DNA of 64,000 bases, from positions 1 through 64,000 of the forward strand of contig SCUO01000049.1 in assembly GCA_004297395.1 (NCBI GenBank), read 5' to 3'. The notes beneath the pieces are model-generated. The model saw only the letters and a program-made list of their open reading frames with translations, did not search any database and was not told the origin of the DNA. The position numbers and the translations under genes were made by a program. This DNA is from Chloroflexota bacterium. Its GTDB lineage: Bacteria; Chloroflexota; Limnocylindria; Limnocylindrales; CSP1-4. Numbering within the stretch: position 1 is the stretch's first letter; each line of letters begins with the position of its first letter. This document shows, piece after piece, positions 24,834-32,976 of the stretch.

Positions 24834-26258
24834 GTGAACCAACGCCTCGCACGGGCCATCGCACCGCTCGCGGTGCTGGCGCTCGTCGTGACGGCCTGCG
24901 GGCCGTCGGCGAGCTCGAGTCCGTCCACCACCGCCACCGGCGGGCCCGAGACCCAGGCGCCTCCGGCCACCTTCGCTCCCGCCTCGCTTCGCTGGTACTG
25001 CTGCCTCGGCACAGGCGAGGATCCGAGCCAGGTTCCGACCGAGGAGGAGGTTGCGGCGGGCTTCGGCGAGCTGCATCCGGGCAGCGAGCTCAAGATCGAG
25101 ATCGTCACCTACGATGCCGCCCGCAACACCCTCTCGACCCAGATCGCCGGAGGCAACGCGCCCGACATCGTCGGTCCCGCGGGCGTCGGCGGCCTTGCCG
25201 CCTTCGAGGGCCAGTGGCTGGACCTCGCGCCGTACATCCAATCGACCAGCTACGACCTGAGCGAGTTCGATCCCGGTGCGGTCGACTTCTACAAGACCGA
25301 CGAGGGCCAGATCGGGATCCCGTTTGCGGTCTACCCGTCGATGGTCTGGTACAAGAAGGACCTCTTCGCGGAGGCGGGCCTCAACGAGCCGCCCCATGGG
25401 TACGACGCCAAGTACACGATGGCCGACGGGACCGAGGTCGAGTGGGACTACGACACCGTCCGCGAGATCGCGATGAAGCTGACGGTCGACGAGGCCGGCA
25501 AGGATGCCACCGAGGCCGGCTTCGACCCCGAGAAGATCGTCCAGTACGGATTCGAGCCACAGCGCGATGACCTTCGGGGCCTCGGCGCGTACTGGGGTGC
25601 CGGAAGCCTCGTCTCGAGCGACGGCAGCGCGAAGATCCCCGAGCCCTGGAAGGCGGCCTGGAGGTTCTTCTACGACGGCATGTGGAAGGACCACTTCATC
25701 ATGACCGGGCCGGTCTTCGAAAGCGAGGAGTTCAGCGGCGGTGGCTACGCGTTCTTCTCGGGCCGAGTCGCGATGAGCGAGAACTTCCTGTGGACCACGT
25801 ACGGCGTCGCCGACGCCGGCACGGACTGGGATCTCGCCGCCATCCCGGCGTACAACGGCACGATCACCTCGCCGCTCAACGCCGACACCTTCGCGATCCT
25901 CAAGGACAGCAAGAGTCCCGACGCGGCCTTCGCCGCGCTCACCTACCTGATGGATGACGCGTCCGAGACCCTGCTGAACCTGTATGGCGGCATGCCTGCC
26001 CGGCCGGCGAAGCAGGATGCGTTCTTCGAGCAGCTCGGCCAGAGCGACGGCTTTCCCGCGGAGGTCGATTGGCAGGTCGCCAAGGACAGCGTCGCCTACG
26101 CGGACAACCCGAACTTCGAGGCCCCGATGCCGAAGTACAACGAGACGCTCGACATCCTGGGCACGTACCTGAGCAAGTGGACGACGACCCCCGGCCTCGA
26201 CCTCGATGCCGAGTTCGACGCCCTCGAAGCGGAGATCCAGGCGGCCTGGAACAGCTAG
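24834..26258 (+). CDS. Sugar ABC transporter substrate-binding lipoprotein
   Basis: The 474-residue protein has the signal LAVLALVVTACGPS, with lipobox Cys, and the family-1 solute-binding fold (TQIAGGNAPDIVGPAGV, GIPFAVYPSMVWYKKDLFAE, FFSGRVAMSEN). GTG 24834 follows AAGGAGGA. The length suits an oligosaccharide-binding protein of the MalE/UgpB type. It is the first transport gene of the operon and is 19 bases from the GntR stop. Confidence 0.92.
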   Translation: MNQRLARAIAPLAVLALVVTACGPSASSSPSTTATGGPETQAPPATFAPASLRWYCCLGTGEDPSQVPTEEEVAAGFGELHPGSELKIEIVTYDAARNTLSTQIAGGNAPDIVGPAGVGGLAAFEGQWLDLAPYIQSTSYDLSEFDPGAVDFYKTDEGQIGIPFAVYPSMVWYKKDLFAEAGLNEPPHGYDAKYTMADGTEVEWDYDTVREIAMKLTVDEAGKDATEAGFDPEKIVQYGFEPQRDDLRGLGAYWGAGSLVSSDGSAKIPEPWKAAWRFFYDGMWKDHFIMTGPVFESEEFSGGGYAFFSGRVAMSENFLWTTYGVADAGTDWDLAAIPAYNGTITSPLNADTFAILKDSKSPDAAFAALTYLMDDASETLLNLYGGMPARPAKQDAFFEQLGQSDGFPAEVDWQVAKDSVAYADNPNFEAPMPKYNETLDILGTYLSKWTTTPGLDLDAEFDALEAEIQAAWNS

Positions 26259-26269
26259 GCCGTCGCCAG

Positions 26270-27247
26270 ATGGACCAGTTGCCGAGCGTCGCCGTCACCC
26301 GCCCCGCGGGAGCCGCCGGTCGGCTGAACCTCCGGGCCTGGTCGAAGCTGACGCCCCTGGCGCGCCGCGAGGCGCGCCAGGGGCTGCTCTACATCGCCCC
26401 GTGGCTCCTGGGTTTCTTCGCCTTCACCGCGATCCCGATGGTCGCCACCCTGGCCCTCACCTTCGTGAACCTGACCCTGGCCCAGCGTGAGCCGCTGGCC
26501 TTCGTCGGGCTCGACAACTACGTCCGCCTCGCGGCCGACGACCGCGTCTGGCACTCCCTGTCGGTCACGCTGCGGTTCTCAGCGCTTTGGTTGCCCATCT
26601 CGATCATCGTCCCGTTCGCGATCGCGGTCGGCCTCAACAGCCGCCACGTCCGCGGCGCGCCGCTGTTCCGGTCGCTGTTCTTCCTGCCGTACGTCGTGCC
26701 CTTCGTGGCCGGGGTTCTCGTCTGGGAGCAGACGCTCGGTGACAACGGCTGGATCAACGACGTCCTGCGCCTGGTCGGCGTCGAAAAGCCGCCATCGTGG
26801 CTGTTCGACAGCACGTGGATCTATCCGGCCCTCGTGATGATGGGCGTCTGGGGCATCGGGGCCGGCATCGTCATCAACCTCGCAGGACTGCGGGCGATAC
26901 CGACGGAGCTGTACGAGGCGTCGCGCATCGACGGCGCGGGGGCATGGGCCCAGCTGCGCCACATCACCATCCCGATGATGTCGCCGATCCTGTTCTTCAC
27001 CCTCATCCTCGGCGTGGTCGAGGTGCTCCAGTACTTCCTGGTGCCGCTCGTCCTGAAGAACGGCACCGGTGAGCCGGCCGGCGCGACGCTCTTCTACAAC
27101 CTCAACCTGTACCGAACCTTCTTCACCTACCAGGAGCTGTCGTACGGCGCCACGATGGCATGGCTGCTGTTCGCCCTCACGCTTGCCATCACCCTCGTCC
27201 TGTTCGCCCTGTCGCGCCGCTACGTCTACTACGCGGGGGCTCGATGA
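26270..27247 (+). CDS. Sugar ABC transporter permease (MalF/UgpA type)
   Basis: Its 325 residues hold six membrane helices, starting LLYIAPWLLGFFAFTAIPMV. The cytoplasmic EAA loop is ELYEASRIDGAGAWAQLRHI, with the conserved G, which contacts the ATPase. ATG 26270 lies 11 bases after the binding-protein stop. The domain is complete and no ATPase gene follows, so it must share a housekeeping MsiK-like ATPase encoded elsewhere. Confidence 0.92.
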   Translation: MDQLPSVAVTRPAGAAGRLNLRAWSKLTPLARREARQGLLYIAPWLLGFFAFTAIPMVATLALTFVNLTLAQREPLAFVGLDNYVRLAADDRVWHSLSVTLRFSALWLPISIIVPFAIAVGLNSRHVRGAPLFRSLFFLPYVVPFVAGVLVWEQTLGDNGWINDVLRLVGVEKPPSWLFDSTWIYPALVMMGVWGIGAGIVINLAGLRAIPTELYEASRIDGAGAWAQLRHITIPMMSPILFFTLILGVVEVLQYFLVPLVLKNGTGEPAGATLFYNLNLYRTFFTYQELSYGATMAWLLFALTLAITLVLFALSRRYVYYAGAR

Positions 27248-28329
27248 CAGCCCGCTCCGAGACGATTGCGGTCGCGCGGGTCGGGCGGACCGGCTCCCCG
27301 CGGAACCCTGCTGAGCTGACCCGCACTGCGCTCCTGACGACGGCCTTCGTGGCGATCCTCCTCGCCTTCCTGATGCCGCTCTTCTACAGCGCGATCACCT
27401 CCCTGAAGTCGCCGACCCAGATCAGCCAGCCGAACTCGCCGATCCTGCCGTCCGACCCGGCGACCTTCACGTGGAACGGCGTGAGCTACGACGTCTACTA
27501 CGTCCCGCTGCCCGACGGCACGACCCGCGAGCTGGCGCTCGTCACGCCCGGGCGCAAGCAGAGCGAGTTCATCGATCCTTCGAATCCCGAGCAGGGGCTC
27601 ATCAGCTGGCAGGGCTCGTGGCGGGTGCTCGACCAGCCCTGGCAGCTCGCGCCGAACTGGGACAACTACGCCGAGGTCTGGGGGCTCATCGACTTCCCGC
27701 TCCTGCTCAGGAACACGATCCTCCTGGCCCTGATCAGCACGATCGGGACGGTCCTGTCGTGCACCCTCGTCGCCTACGGCTTCGCCCGCTTCCGGTTCCC
27801 GGGCCGTGGCTTCCTGTTCACGCTGCTGCTGGCAACGATCTTCCTGCCGGGCGCAGTCACCCTCATCCCGACGTACACGATCTTCAACAAGATCGGCTGG
27901 GTCGGGACGTGGCTCCCGCTGCTCGTTCCGGCGTTCTTCGCCAACGCCTACGACGTGTTCCTGCTCCGGCAATACCTGCTGACCATCCCGCGCGACCTCG
28001 ACGAGGCTGCCATGATCGACGGGGCGAGTTCGCTGCGGATCCTCCGCTCGGTGGTCCTGCCGCAGGCCTGGCCGGTCATCGTGGCGGTGTCGATCTTCAC
28101 GTTCGTCTACTCGTGGAACGACTACTTCGCGCCGCTCATCTATCTCGCCGGCCACGACGACCTCCTGCCGCTGCAGGTCGGGCTTGCGAGGTTCAACGGG
28201 ATCTACTACCAGAACCCGGCGTTCATCCAGGCTGGCAACATCATGACCCTCGTCATCCCGGTTGCCCTGTTCGTCCTCTTCCAGCGGGTCTTCATCCGGG
28301 GCATCGTCATCTCGGGCGTGGAGAAGTAG
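27244..28329 (+). CDS. Sugar ABC transporter permease (MalG/UgpE type) with long first outside loop
   Basis: The 361-residue protein has six helices and the EAA motif DLDEAAMIDGASSLRILRSV. Between helix 1 and the core there is an insert of about 90 residues (from SPTQISQPNSPILPS to QLAPNWDNYAEVW), containing beta-strands rich in aromatic residues. The insert makes it longer than most MalG proteins and may touch the binding protein. Start ATG 27244 overlaps the first permease stop. Confidence 0.92.
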   Translation: MTARSETIAVARVGRTGSPRNPAELTRTALLTTAFVAILLAFLMPLFYSAITSLKSPTQISQPNSPILPSDPATFTWNGVSYDVYYVPLPDGTTRELALVTPGRKQSEFIDPSNPEQGLISWQGSWRVLDQPWQLAPNWDNYAEVWGLIDFPLLLRNTILLALISTIGTVLSCTLVAYGFARFRFPGRGFLFTLLLATIFLPGAVTLIPTYTIFNKIGWVGTWLPLLVPAFFANAYDVFLLRQYLLTIPRDLDEAAMIDGASSLRILRSVVLPQAWPVIVAVSIFTFVYSWNDYFAPLIYLAGHDDLLPLQVGLARFNGIYYQNPAFIQAGNIMTLVIPVALFVLFQRVFIRGIVISGVEK

Positions 28330-28946
28330 TGGTGACCGCCGACAACACGTTCCGCGTTGCACTGACGTTCGATGCCGAGCATCCCGACCGCCCGACGGTC
28401 GAGGACGTCCACGACAGGATCATCTCGATCCTCGAGCGCCAGGACGTCCGGGCGACGTTCTTCGTCCAGGGCCGCTGGGCCCAGGCCTACCCGGCACGCG
28501 CCCGCGCGCTGCCGGGCCTGGGCCACCTCGTCGGGAGCCACAGCTTCTACCACGTTCGGATGCCGCTCCTGTCCCGCGCCGGCCTGCGAAACGACGTCGA
28601 GCAGGCCGAGCGCGCGATCCGCGACATCGTGAAGGTCGATCCGCGGCCGTGGTTCCGCCTGCCTTTCGGGAGTGGCGCGACGCATACGGACATCCATTCC
28701 GGCCTCGGGGCGCTCGGCTACCGACACGTCCACTGGGATGTCGAGGCCAAGGAATGGCGGACGCGGGTGACCGCCGGCCGGGTCGCCGACGAGTCCGTCG
28801 CTGGCGCGTCCGCGATCGGCGACGGAGCGATCCTGCTCATGCACTCCTGGCCACGGACGATTCCTGGCGCCCTCGACCAGGTGATCCGCCGGCTTCGCGA
28901 CGCCGGCGCGACGTTCGTCCGCGTCGACGAGCTGCCGGGGCGGTGA
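28329..28946 (+). CDS. Polysaccharide deacetylase (NodB-like)
   Basis: The 205-residue protein is a carbohydrate-esterase-4 domain: VALTFDAEHPD carries the first metal/base Asp (TFDDG-like), and SHSFYH gives the two His metal ligands. FRLPFGSGATH is motif 3, and AILLMHSW is near the end. It has no signal peptide, so it acts in the cytosol and would deacetylate imported N-acetylated sugar. The operon has no NagA gene; this enzyme may replace it. GTG 28329 overlaps the permease stop; GTG 28332 is equally possible. Confidence 0.85.
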   Translation: MVTADNTFRVALTFDAEHPDRPTVEDVHDRIISILERQDVRATFFVQGRWAQAYPARARALPGLGHLVGSHSFYHVRMPLLSRAGLRNDVEQAERAIRDIVKVDPRPWFRLPFGSGATHTDIHSGLGALGYRHVHWDVEAKEWRTRVTAGRVADESVAGASAIGDGAILLMHSWPRTIPGALDQVIRRLRDAGATFVRVDELPGR

Positions 28947-29953
28947 GCACCGGGACCACGGGCAGGGCTCACGCGGCGGTCCTCGCCGTCGACGGCGGCA
29001 ACTCCAAGGCCGACGTCGCGCTCGTTGCGGGCGACGGAACGCTCCTCGCCTTCGCCCGGGGACCGTCGATCTCCCATCAGGCGGTCGGGCTGGAGCGCGG
29101 CATGGCCAACCTCGCAGCGCTCACGCGGGAGGCGGCCGGGACGGCCGCGACGCCGATCGCCGACGTGGCGGTCTACTGCCTGGCCGGTGCGGACCTGCCG
29201 TCGGACGTCCGCCTCCTCCGCCGCGGGATCGGCCGCCTCGGGCTGACGCCGGAGCTCGAGGTCCTGAATGACACCTTCGCTGTGCTGCGAGCGGGCTCCC
29301 ACCGGCCGTGGGGCATCGGGCTCGTCTGCGGCCAGGGCATCAACGGCGCCGGCGTCGCGCCGGACGGCCGGACGGCCCGGTTCGACGGCCTCGGGCCGAT
29401 CTCGGGCGACTGGGGCGGCGGCGGCGGGCTCGGTGGCGACGCCATCGCCGCGGCAGTGCGAGGGCAGGACCGCCGCGGGCCGCGGACGATCCTCGAGCGC
29501 CTCGTCCCGGAGCACTTCGGCCATCGGACTCCGCTGGCGCTGAGCCGGGCACTGTACCTCGGCCGACTCGACGACGTCCGCCTGTCCTCGCTCGCGCCGG
29601 TCGTCTTCGGGGCTGCCGTCGGCGGGGACGCGGTCGCCCGACGGATCGTCGACCGGCTTGCCGACGAGCTCGTGGCGATGGCCTCGGCGTTGCTGCGGCG
29701 GCTGCGGCTCACTCGGTTGGATCCCGACGTCGTCCTCGGTGGCGGCATCTTCGGCACGGATGACCCGGCCTTCTACGCCCGGATCGAGACGGGCGTCCGC
29801 GAGGTCGCCCCCGCGGCGATGATCGTCCGGCTGGCGGCCGTGCCGGTACTGGGGGCAGCGCTCATCGGCCTCGACCGCCGCTCGCCGACCGGTGCGGCGG
29901 AACCGGCGACCGCCGAGCGCCTCCGGGCGGCGCTAGCCGAGTACGCCGGATGA
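28943..29953 (+). CDS. BadF/BadG-type ATPase, N-acetylglucosamine kinase-like
   Basis: This 336-residue actin-fold kinase has the phosphate-1 loop VLAVDGGNSKADVALV, the adenosine region GIGLVCGQGINGAGV and the late VVLGGGIFG motif. The family includes mammalian-type GlcNAc kinase, which phosphorylates GlcNAc or glucosamine at C6. It would make the 6-phosphate needed by the SIS protein downstream and perhaps by GH4. GTG 28943 overlaps the deacetylase stop (GTGA). Confidence 0.85.
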   Translation: MSTGTTGRAHAAVLAVDGGNSKADVALVAGDGTLLAFARGPSISHQAVGLERGMANLAALTREAAGTAATPIADVAVYCLAGADLPSDVRLLRRGIGRLGLTPELEVLNDTFAVLRAGSHRPWGIGLVCGQGINGAGVAPDGRTARFDGLGPISGDWGGGGGLGGDAIAAAVRGQDRRGPRTILERLVPEHFGHRTPLALSRALYLGRLDDVRLSSLAPVVFGAAVGGDAVARRIVDRLADELVAMASALLRRLRLTRLDPDVVLGGGIFGTDDPAFYARIETGVREVAPAAMIVRLAAVPVLGAALIGLDRRSPTGAAEPATAERLRAALAEYAG

Positions 29954-30990
29954 GCCTGCTCGGCGAGATTCACGAGCAGCCGGAGGCCGCGGCGCGCTTC
30001 CTCGACCGGCGGCTCGCCGACGTTCGCGCGGCCGCGCGCCGGATCGCGGCGCACGACCCGGCGGTCGTCCTGGTCGCGGCTCGAGGCTCCTCCGACCACG
30101 CCGCGATCTACGCCCAGTACGCGTTCGGGCTCCGGAACCGGCTGCCGGTGGCCCTCGCCGCGCCCTCGATGTTCTCGGTCTACGGCGCCCCGCCGCGCCT
30201 GGAGCGCTCCGTCGTGCTCGGCGTCTCGCAGTCGGGCGAATCGCCGGACATCGTGGCCGTCCTCGTGGAGGCCCGACGCCAGGGAGCGCCTGCGGTGGCG
30301 ATCACCAACGAGCCGGGCTCGCCGCTGGCCAGCGCCGCCGACGCGGTCATCGCGCTCGAGGCCGGACCGGAGCGGTCGGTCGCGGCCACGAAGACCTACA
30401 CCATCCAGTTGCTCGCGATCGCGGCTCTGTCAGCCGCCCTCGCCGAGCCTTCGCTGCGCGACGCGGAGCGGCGTCTCCGTACCATCCCTGCCGCGATCGG
30501 CGCGATGCTGGACGCCGACGCGACCGCCCGCGACCTCGCCGCTCGCCACGCGCCGATGACCCGGGCGGTCGTCCTCGGCCGCGGCTGCGAGTACCCGACC
30601 GCCCGGGAGTGGGCCCTCAAGATCCAGGAGCTGACGCAGGTCATGGCCCATGCCTGGTCGTCGGCTGACTTCGCGCATGGCCCGCTGGCCCTCGTCGAGC
30701 CCGGCCTCCCGGTGCTCGCCGTCGTGCCGGACGATGCGGCGGGCGACGGCCTCGTGGCCCAGCTCCTGGCGCTCCGCGACGACCACCGCGCCGACGTCGT
30801 CACCATCTCGCGCCGGCAGGACGCGAGGGCCGCCGGGTTCGCCGGACTGCCGTTCCCGGACCTACCGCCGGACCTCGCGCCGATTGCCTCGATCGTGCCG
30901 GGCCAGCTATTCGCTCTCCACCTCGCCGTCGCCCGAGGGCTCAACCCCGACCGGCCGCGCACCATCTCCAAGGTCACGCGGACCCGCTAG
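29950..30990 (+). CDS. Double-SIS-domain sugar isomerase/deaminase (GlmS C-half / NagB-II type)
   Basis: The protein has 346 residues and two SIS domains: VLVAARGSSDHAAIYAQYAF with LGVSQSGESPDIVAVL, then VVLGRGCEYPTAREWALKIQ and SADFAHGPLALV. The C-terminus is RGLNPDRPRTISKVTRTR. It has the GlmS isomerase half without the glutaminase domain, as in NagB-II/AgaS deaminases that convert glucosamine-6-phosphate to fructose-6-phosphate and ammonia. It closes the operon and feeds the sugar into glycolysis. Confidence 0.88.
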   Translation: MSLLGEIHEQPEAAARFLDRRLADVRAAARRIAAHDPAVVLVAARGSSDHAAIYAQYAFGLRNRLPVALAAPSMFSVYGAPPRLERSVVLGVSQSGESPDIVAVLVEARRQGAPAVAITNEPGSPLASAADAVIALEAGPERSVAATKTYTIQLLAIAALSAALAEPSLRDAERRLRTIPAAIGAMLDADATARDLAARHAPMTRAVVLGRGCEYPTAREWALKIQELTQVMAHAWSSADFAHGPLALVEPGLPVLAVVPDDAAGDGLVAQLLALRDDHRADVVTISRRQDARAAGFAGLPFPDLPPDLAPIASIVPGQLFALHLAVARGLNPDRPRTISKVTRTR

Positions 30991-31030
30991 GGCGAGCGAC
31001 GCTCCGGCCCTCAGGCGCTCCCGCTCGCCC
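30990..31030 (+). terminator. Possible terminator of the amino-sugar operon
   Basis: GGGCGAGCG (30990-30998) and CGCTCGCCC (31022-31030) are perfect inverted copies separated by 23 bases, starting at the stop codon of the SIS gene. No T-run follows. Confidence 0.45.
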
Positions 31031-31473
31031 GGTGCCCGGTCCCCGAGCGCATCGCTCGACGCGGCGAGGGCGACCGTGCGGGCGATCTCAGGCGCGGGGC
31101 GCAGCCCGGCACTGTTACTCGGCCTGGAACCGGGCAACGACCGCGCCGAAGTCCGGATCGCCCCGGCCCAACCGGCGATCTTACGGGCCACGTCGCGCGG
31201 TTCGGCGACGGCCCCGCTGAAGTCGCCGGACACCTTGGGCTTCGATCGGGATTCGGGCGTCTATAGCATCCGCGCGCTCATATCCTGTCGGGCGCGCCAG
31301 AACGCCTGTCCTGGCTTGACCCGCCGTGCTTGAGGGGACTTCGAGTCCGGCGGGCGCCGGGCCGCTCTTGGCGAGCGCGTGGGACGAGCGCGTGCGGGCG
31401 CATGCCGACCGAGATCGCCAACCGAGAATCCCGCCGCGAACCTGCTGGGGAGCCGTCTTGTGGCCGGCGGCGA
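30991..31473. other. Intergenic stretch with dispersed repeat
   Basis: Nearly 500 bases with no supported gene. A minus-strand open frame (30907-31233) overlaps the SIS gene and shows no family features. The region contains the possible terminator and the second repeat copy. Confidence 0.5.
31241..31305. repeat. Dispersed repeat, copy 2, containing an exact tRNA-Arg 3' end
   Basis: It aligns to the copy at 20292-20356 over 65 bases. Positions 31282-31299 (ATCCTGTCGGGCGCGCCA) are identical to the last 18 bases of tRNA-Arg(CCG) at 18052-18069, in the same orientation. GCGCGC (31272-31277) and the later GGCGCGCC can pair to form a hairpin. Confidence 0.75.
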
Positions 31474-32229
31474 TCATGGACCTGAACCTCCCGAGCCGAG
31501 AAGGATGGCCAGCAGGAGCAGCATTCCGCCGATGTTCCACAGGACGTGGACCGCGATGCCCAGGTAGATGTTCCGCGACCACCACGTGGCGGACACCATC
31601 GGCAGCAGCGCAACGATGCGGCCGACGGTGGCCCAGGGCGTAAAGAAGTGGTAGAGCGAGAACAGCACCATGTTGAGCGCCGGTGCCCAGCCCCCGAGCC
31701 ACGAGATCCTCGGCAGGAGGTAGCCGCGGAAGTACAGCTCCTCGACCACCGGACCGGCGATCCCGTTGGCCAGCAACCCGACGACCCAGGTGATGAGCAG
31801 GGCCGCCGCGGAGTAACGGGCGAAGTCCTCCGCCATGAAGAACCAGTCGGGCAACCAGAAGAAGAACGTGTCGGTGAAGAACTCGTCGAGTGGCGGGAAG
31901 AGAACCATCGCGATGAGGGATGCCCAGGTGAAGGTGACCAGTACCAGCCCAACGAGTTGGCCGCGGGGAACTGGTTCGCGATAGAGCACCACCCTGCCCA
32001 GCGAGGCAGCCTCCTTTCGGGCTCGGTAGAAGAGCAAGCCAAGCTCGAACGGGATCAGCACCACGACGATGGCGAGATAGAGGGCCATGAGCGAGGGGAA
32101 CCCGAGCTCCCTGACCATCGGCGCGACACCGATGTAGAAGGCAGTGATCAACGCCCCCGGCAGCAGATGGAGCACCACCGAGCGAGCGATGGAGTGCTGC
32201 TGGTTCGTCGGGATCGAGAGCGGTTCCAT
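31474..32229 (-). CDS. CPBP (CAAX-like) intramembrane metalloprotease
   Basis: At 251 residues with about seven helices, it has the EExxxR motif in VVEELYFRGYLLPRI, FSLYHFFTP and the last motif IAVHVLWNIGG. These are the glutamate and histidine residues of the CPBP/Rce1-type active site. ATG 32229 has GGAG eight bases upstream and begins MEPLSIPTNQQ; an earlier ATG at 32259 would overlap the M23 gene. The substrate is unknown; some members process peptides or act in bacteriocin immunity. Confidence 0.85.
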   Translation of the reverse strand: MEPLSIPTNQQHSIARSVVLHLLPGALITAFYIGVAPMVRELGFPSLMALYLAIVVVLIPFELGLLFYRARKEAASLGRVVLYREPVPRGQLVGLVLVTFTWASLIAMVLFPPLDEFFTDTFFFWLPDWFFMAEDFARYSAAALLITWVVGLLANGIAGPVVEELYFRGYLLPRISWLGGWAPALNMVLFSLYHFFTPWATVGRIVALLPMVSATWWSRNIYLGIAVHVLWNIGGMLLLLAILLGSGGSGP

Positions 32230-32243
32230 TGGGATGGCTCCGT

Positions 32244-32918
32244 TCAGCCAGTTGGCCATCTGACGCCTGCGTCGACAATCTCCCCGTTGCGGGGCAGCGA
32301 TCCCCTGAACAGCAAGCGCACGGCATTCGCCCGCTCGATGTCTCGGCTGTCGATCGCTTGCACATGGACGTGCGGCTCGGTGCTGTTGCCGGAGTTCCCA
32401 CACCGACCAATGGCATCGCCGATCCGGACGCGCTGTCCGGCTCGGACCCGAACGCTTCCCTGCTGGAGATGACAGACGGCGACGACGACACCGTCGCTAT
32501 CGATCAATACGTGATTACCGGCGAGCGCTCTCCACCCCGATTCGGCGCGGCCGCGCTGCGTCAGCGCGTACCCGATCGACGGCAGGCCGCGATACGCCGC
32601 ATGGTCGGCTTCGGCGTCGTGGGCGCCCGCCACGACCCCCTCGATGGGTGCGAGCAGCGGGCGTCCGAAGCCGGGGTATCTCGCAGGGGGTTCCGGGCGC
32701 ACCAGTGAGCCAAACGTGATCGGCGCTGTGTGCCCGGTGTCGTCGACCGGCACGAAGTCGATTGCGTATGACGTACCGAACATCGTCGTGCCGTGGCTGG
32801 GAACTCGATTGGCAGGGCTGTTCTGCGTGAGCCAGCGGCCGGTGAACGGGAATTCCAGGTCGATGGACGCGGCCTGGCTGCGTCCAGGGTCGCCCGGGCC
32901 GATGACGGAGATCCGCAT
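32244..32918 (-). CDS. M23 family (LytM-like) metallopeptidase domain protein
   Basis: The 224-residue protein has TMFGTSYAIDF (first metal H/D motif variant), NHVLIDSDGVVVAVCHLQQG, VRAGQRVRIGDAIGRCGNSG and the HVHVQ metal motif. No signal peptide is evident at MRISVIGPG, so it may act inside or be exported another way. A strong ribosome site (GAGGAG) precedes ATG 32918. The protease gene downstream starts 14 bases after its stop, so they may be co-expressed. Confidence 0.82.
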   Translation of the reverse strand: MRISVIGPGDPGRSQAASIDLEFPFTGRWLTQNSPANRVPSHGTTMFGTSYAIDFVPVDDTGHTAPITFGSLVRPEPPARYPGFGRPLLAPIEGVVAGAHDAEADHAAYRGLPSIGYALTQRGRAESGWRALAGNHVLIDSDGVVVAVCHLQQGSVRVRAGQRVRIGDAIGRCGNSGNSTEPHVHVQAIDSRDIERANAVRLLFRGSLPRNGEIVDAGVRWPTG

Positions 32919-32976
32919 GTCGAGCTCCTCTCGTTCGGGGATCGCCCTCGGGCCCACGGGCAGGCCATCCCCTGGA

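Noticed and set aside
30907-31233. Minus-strand open frame between the SIS gene and the protease
   Set aside because: It overlaps the SIS gene's 3' end, lacks a ribosome site and has no recognisable family.
18070-31240. Prophage or transposon interpretation of the 18-31 kb region
   Set aside because: No integrase, transposase, capsid or replication gene is present; only the tRNA-like ends and remnants hint at past mobility.
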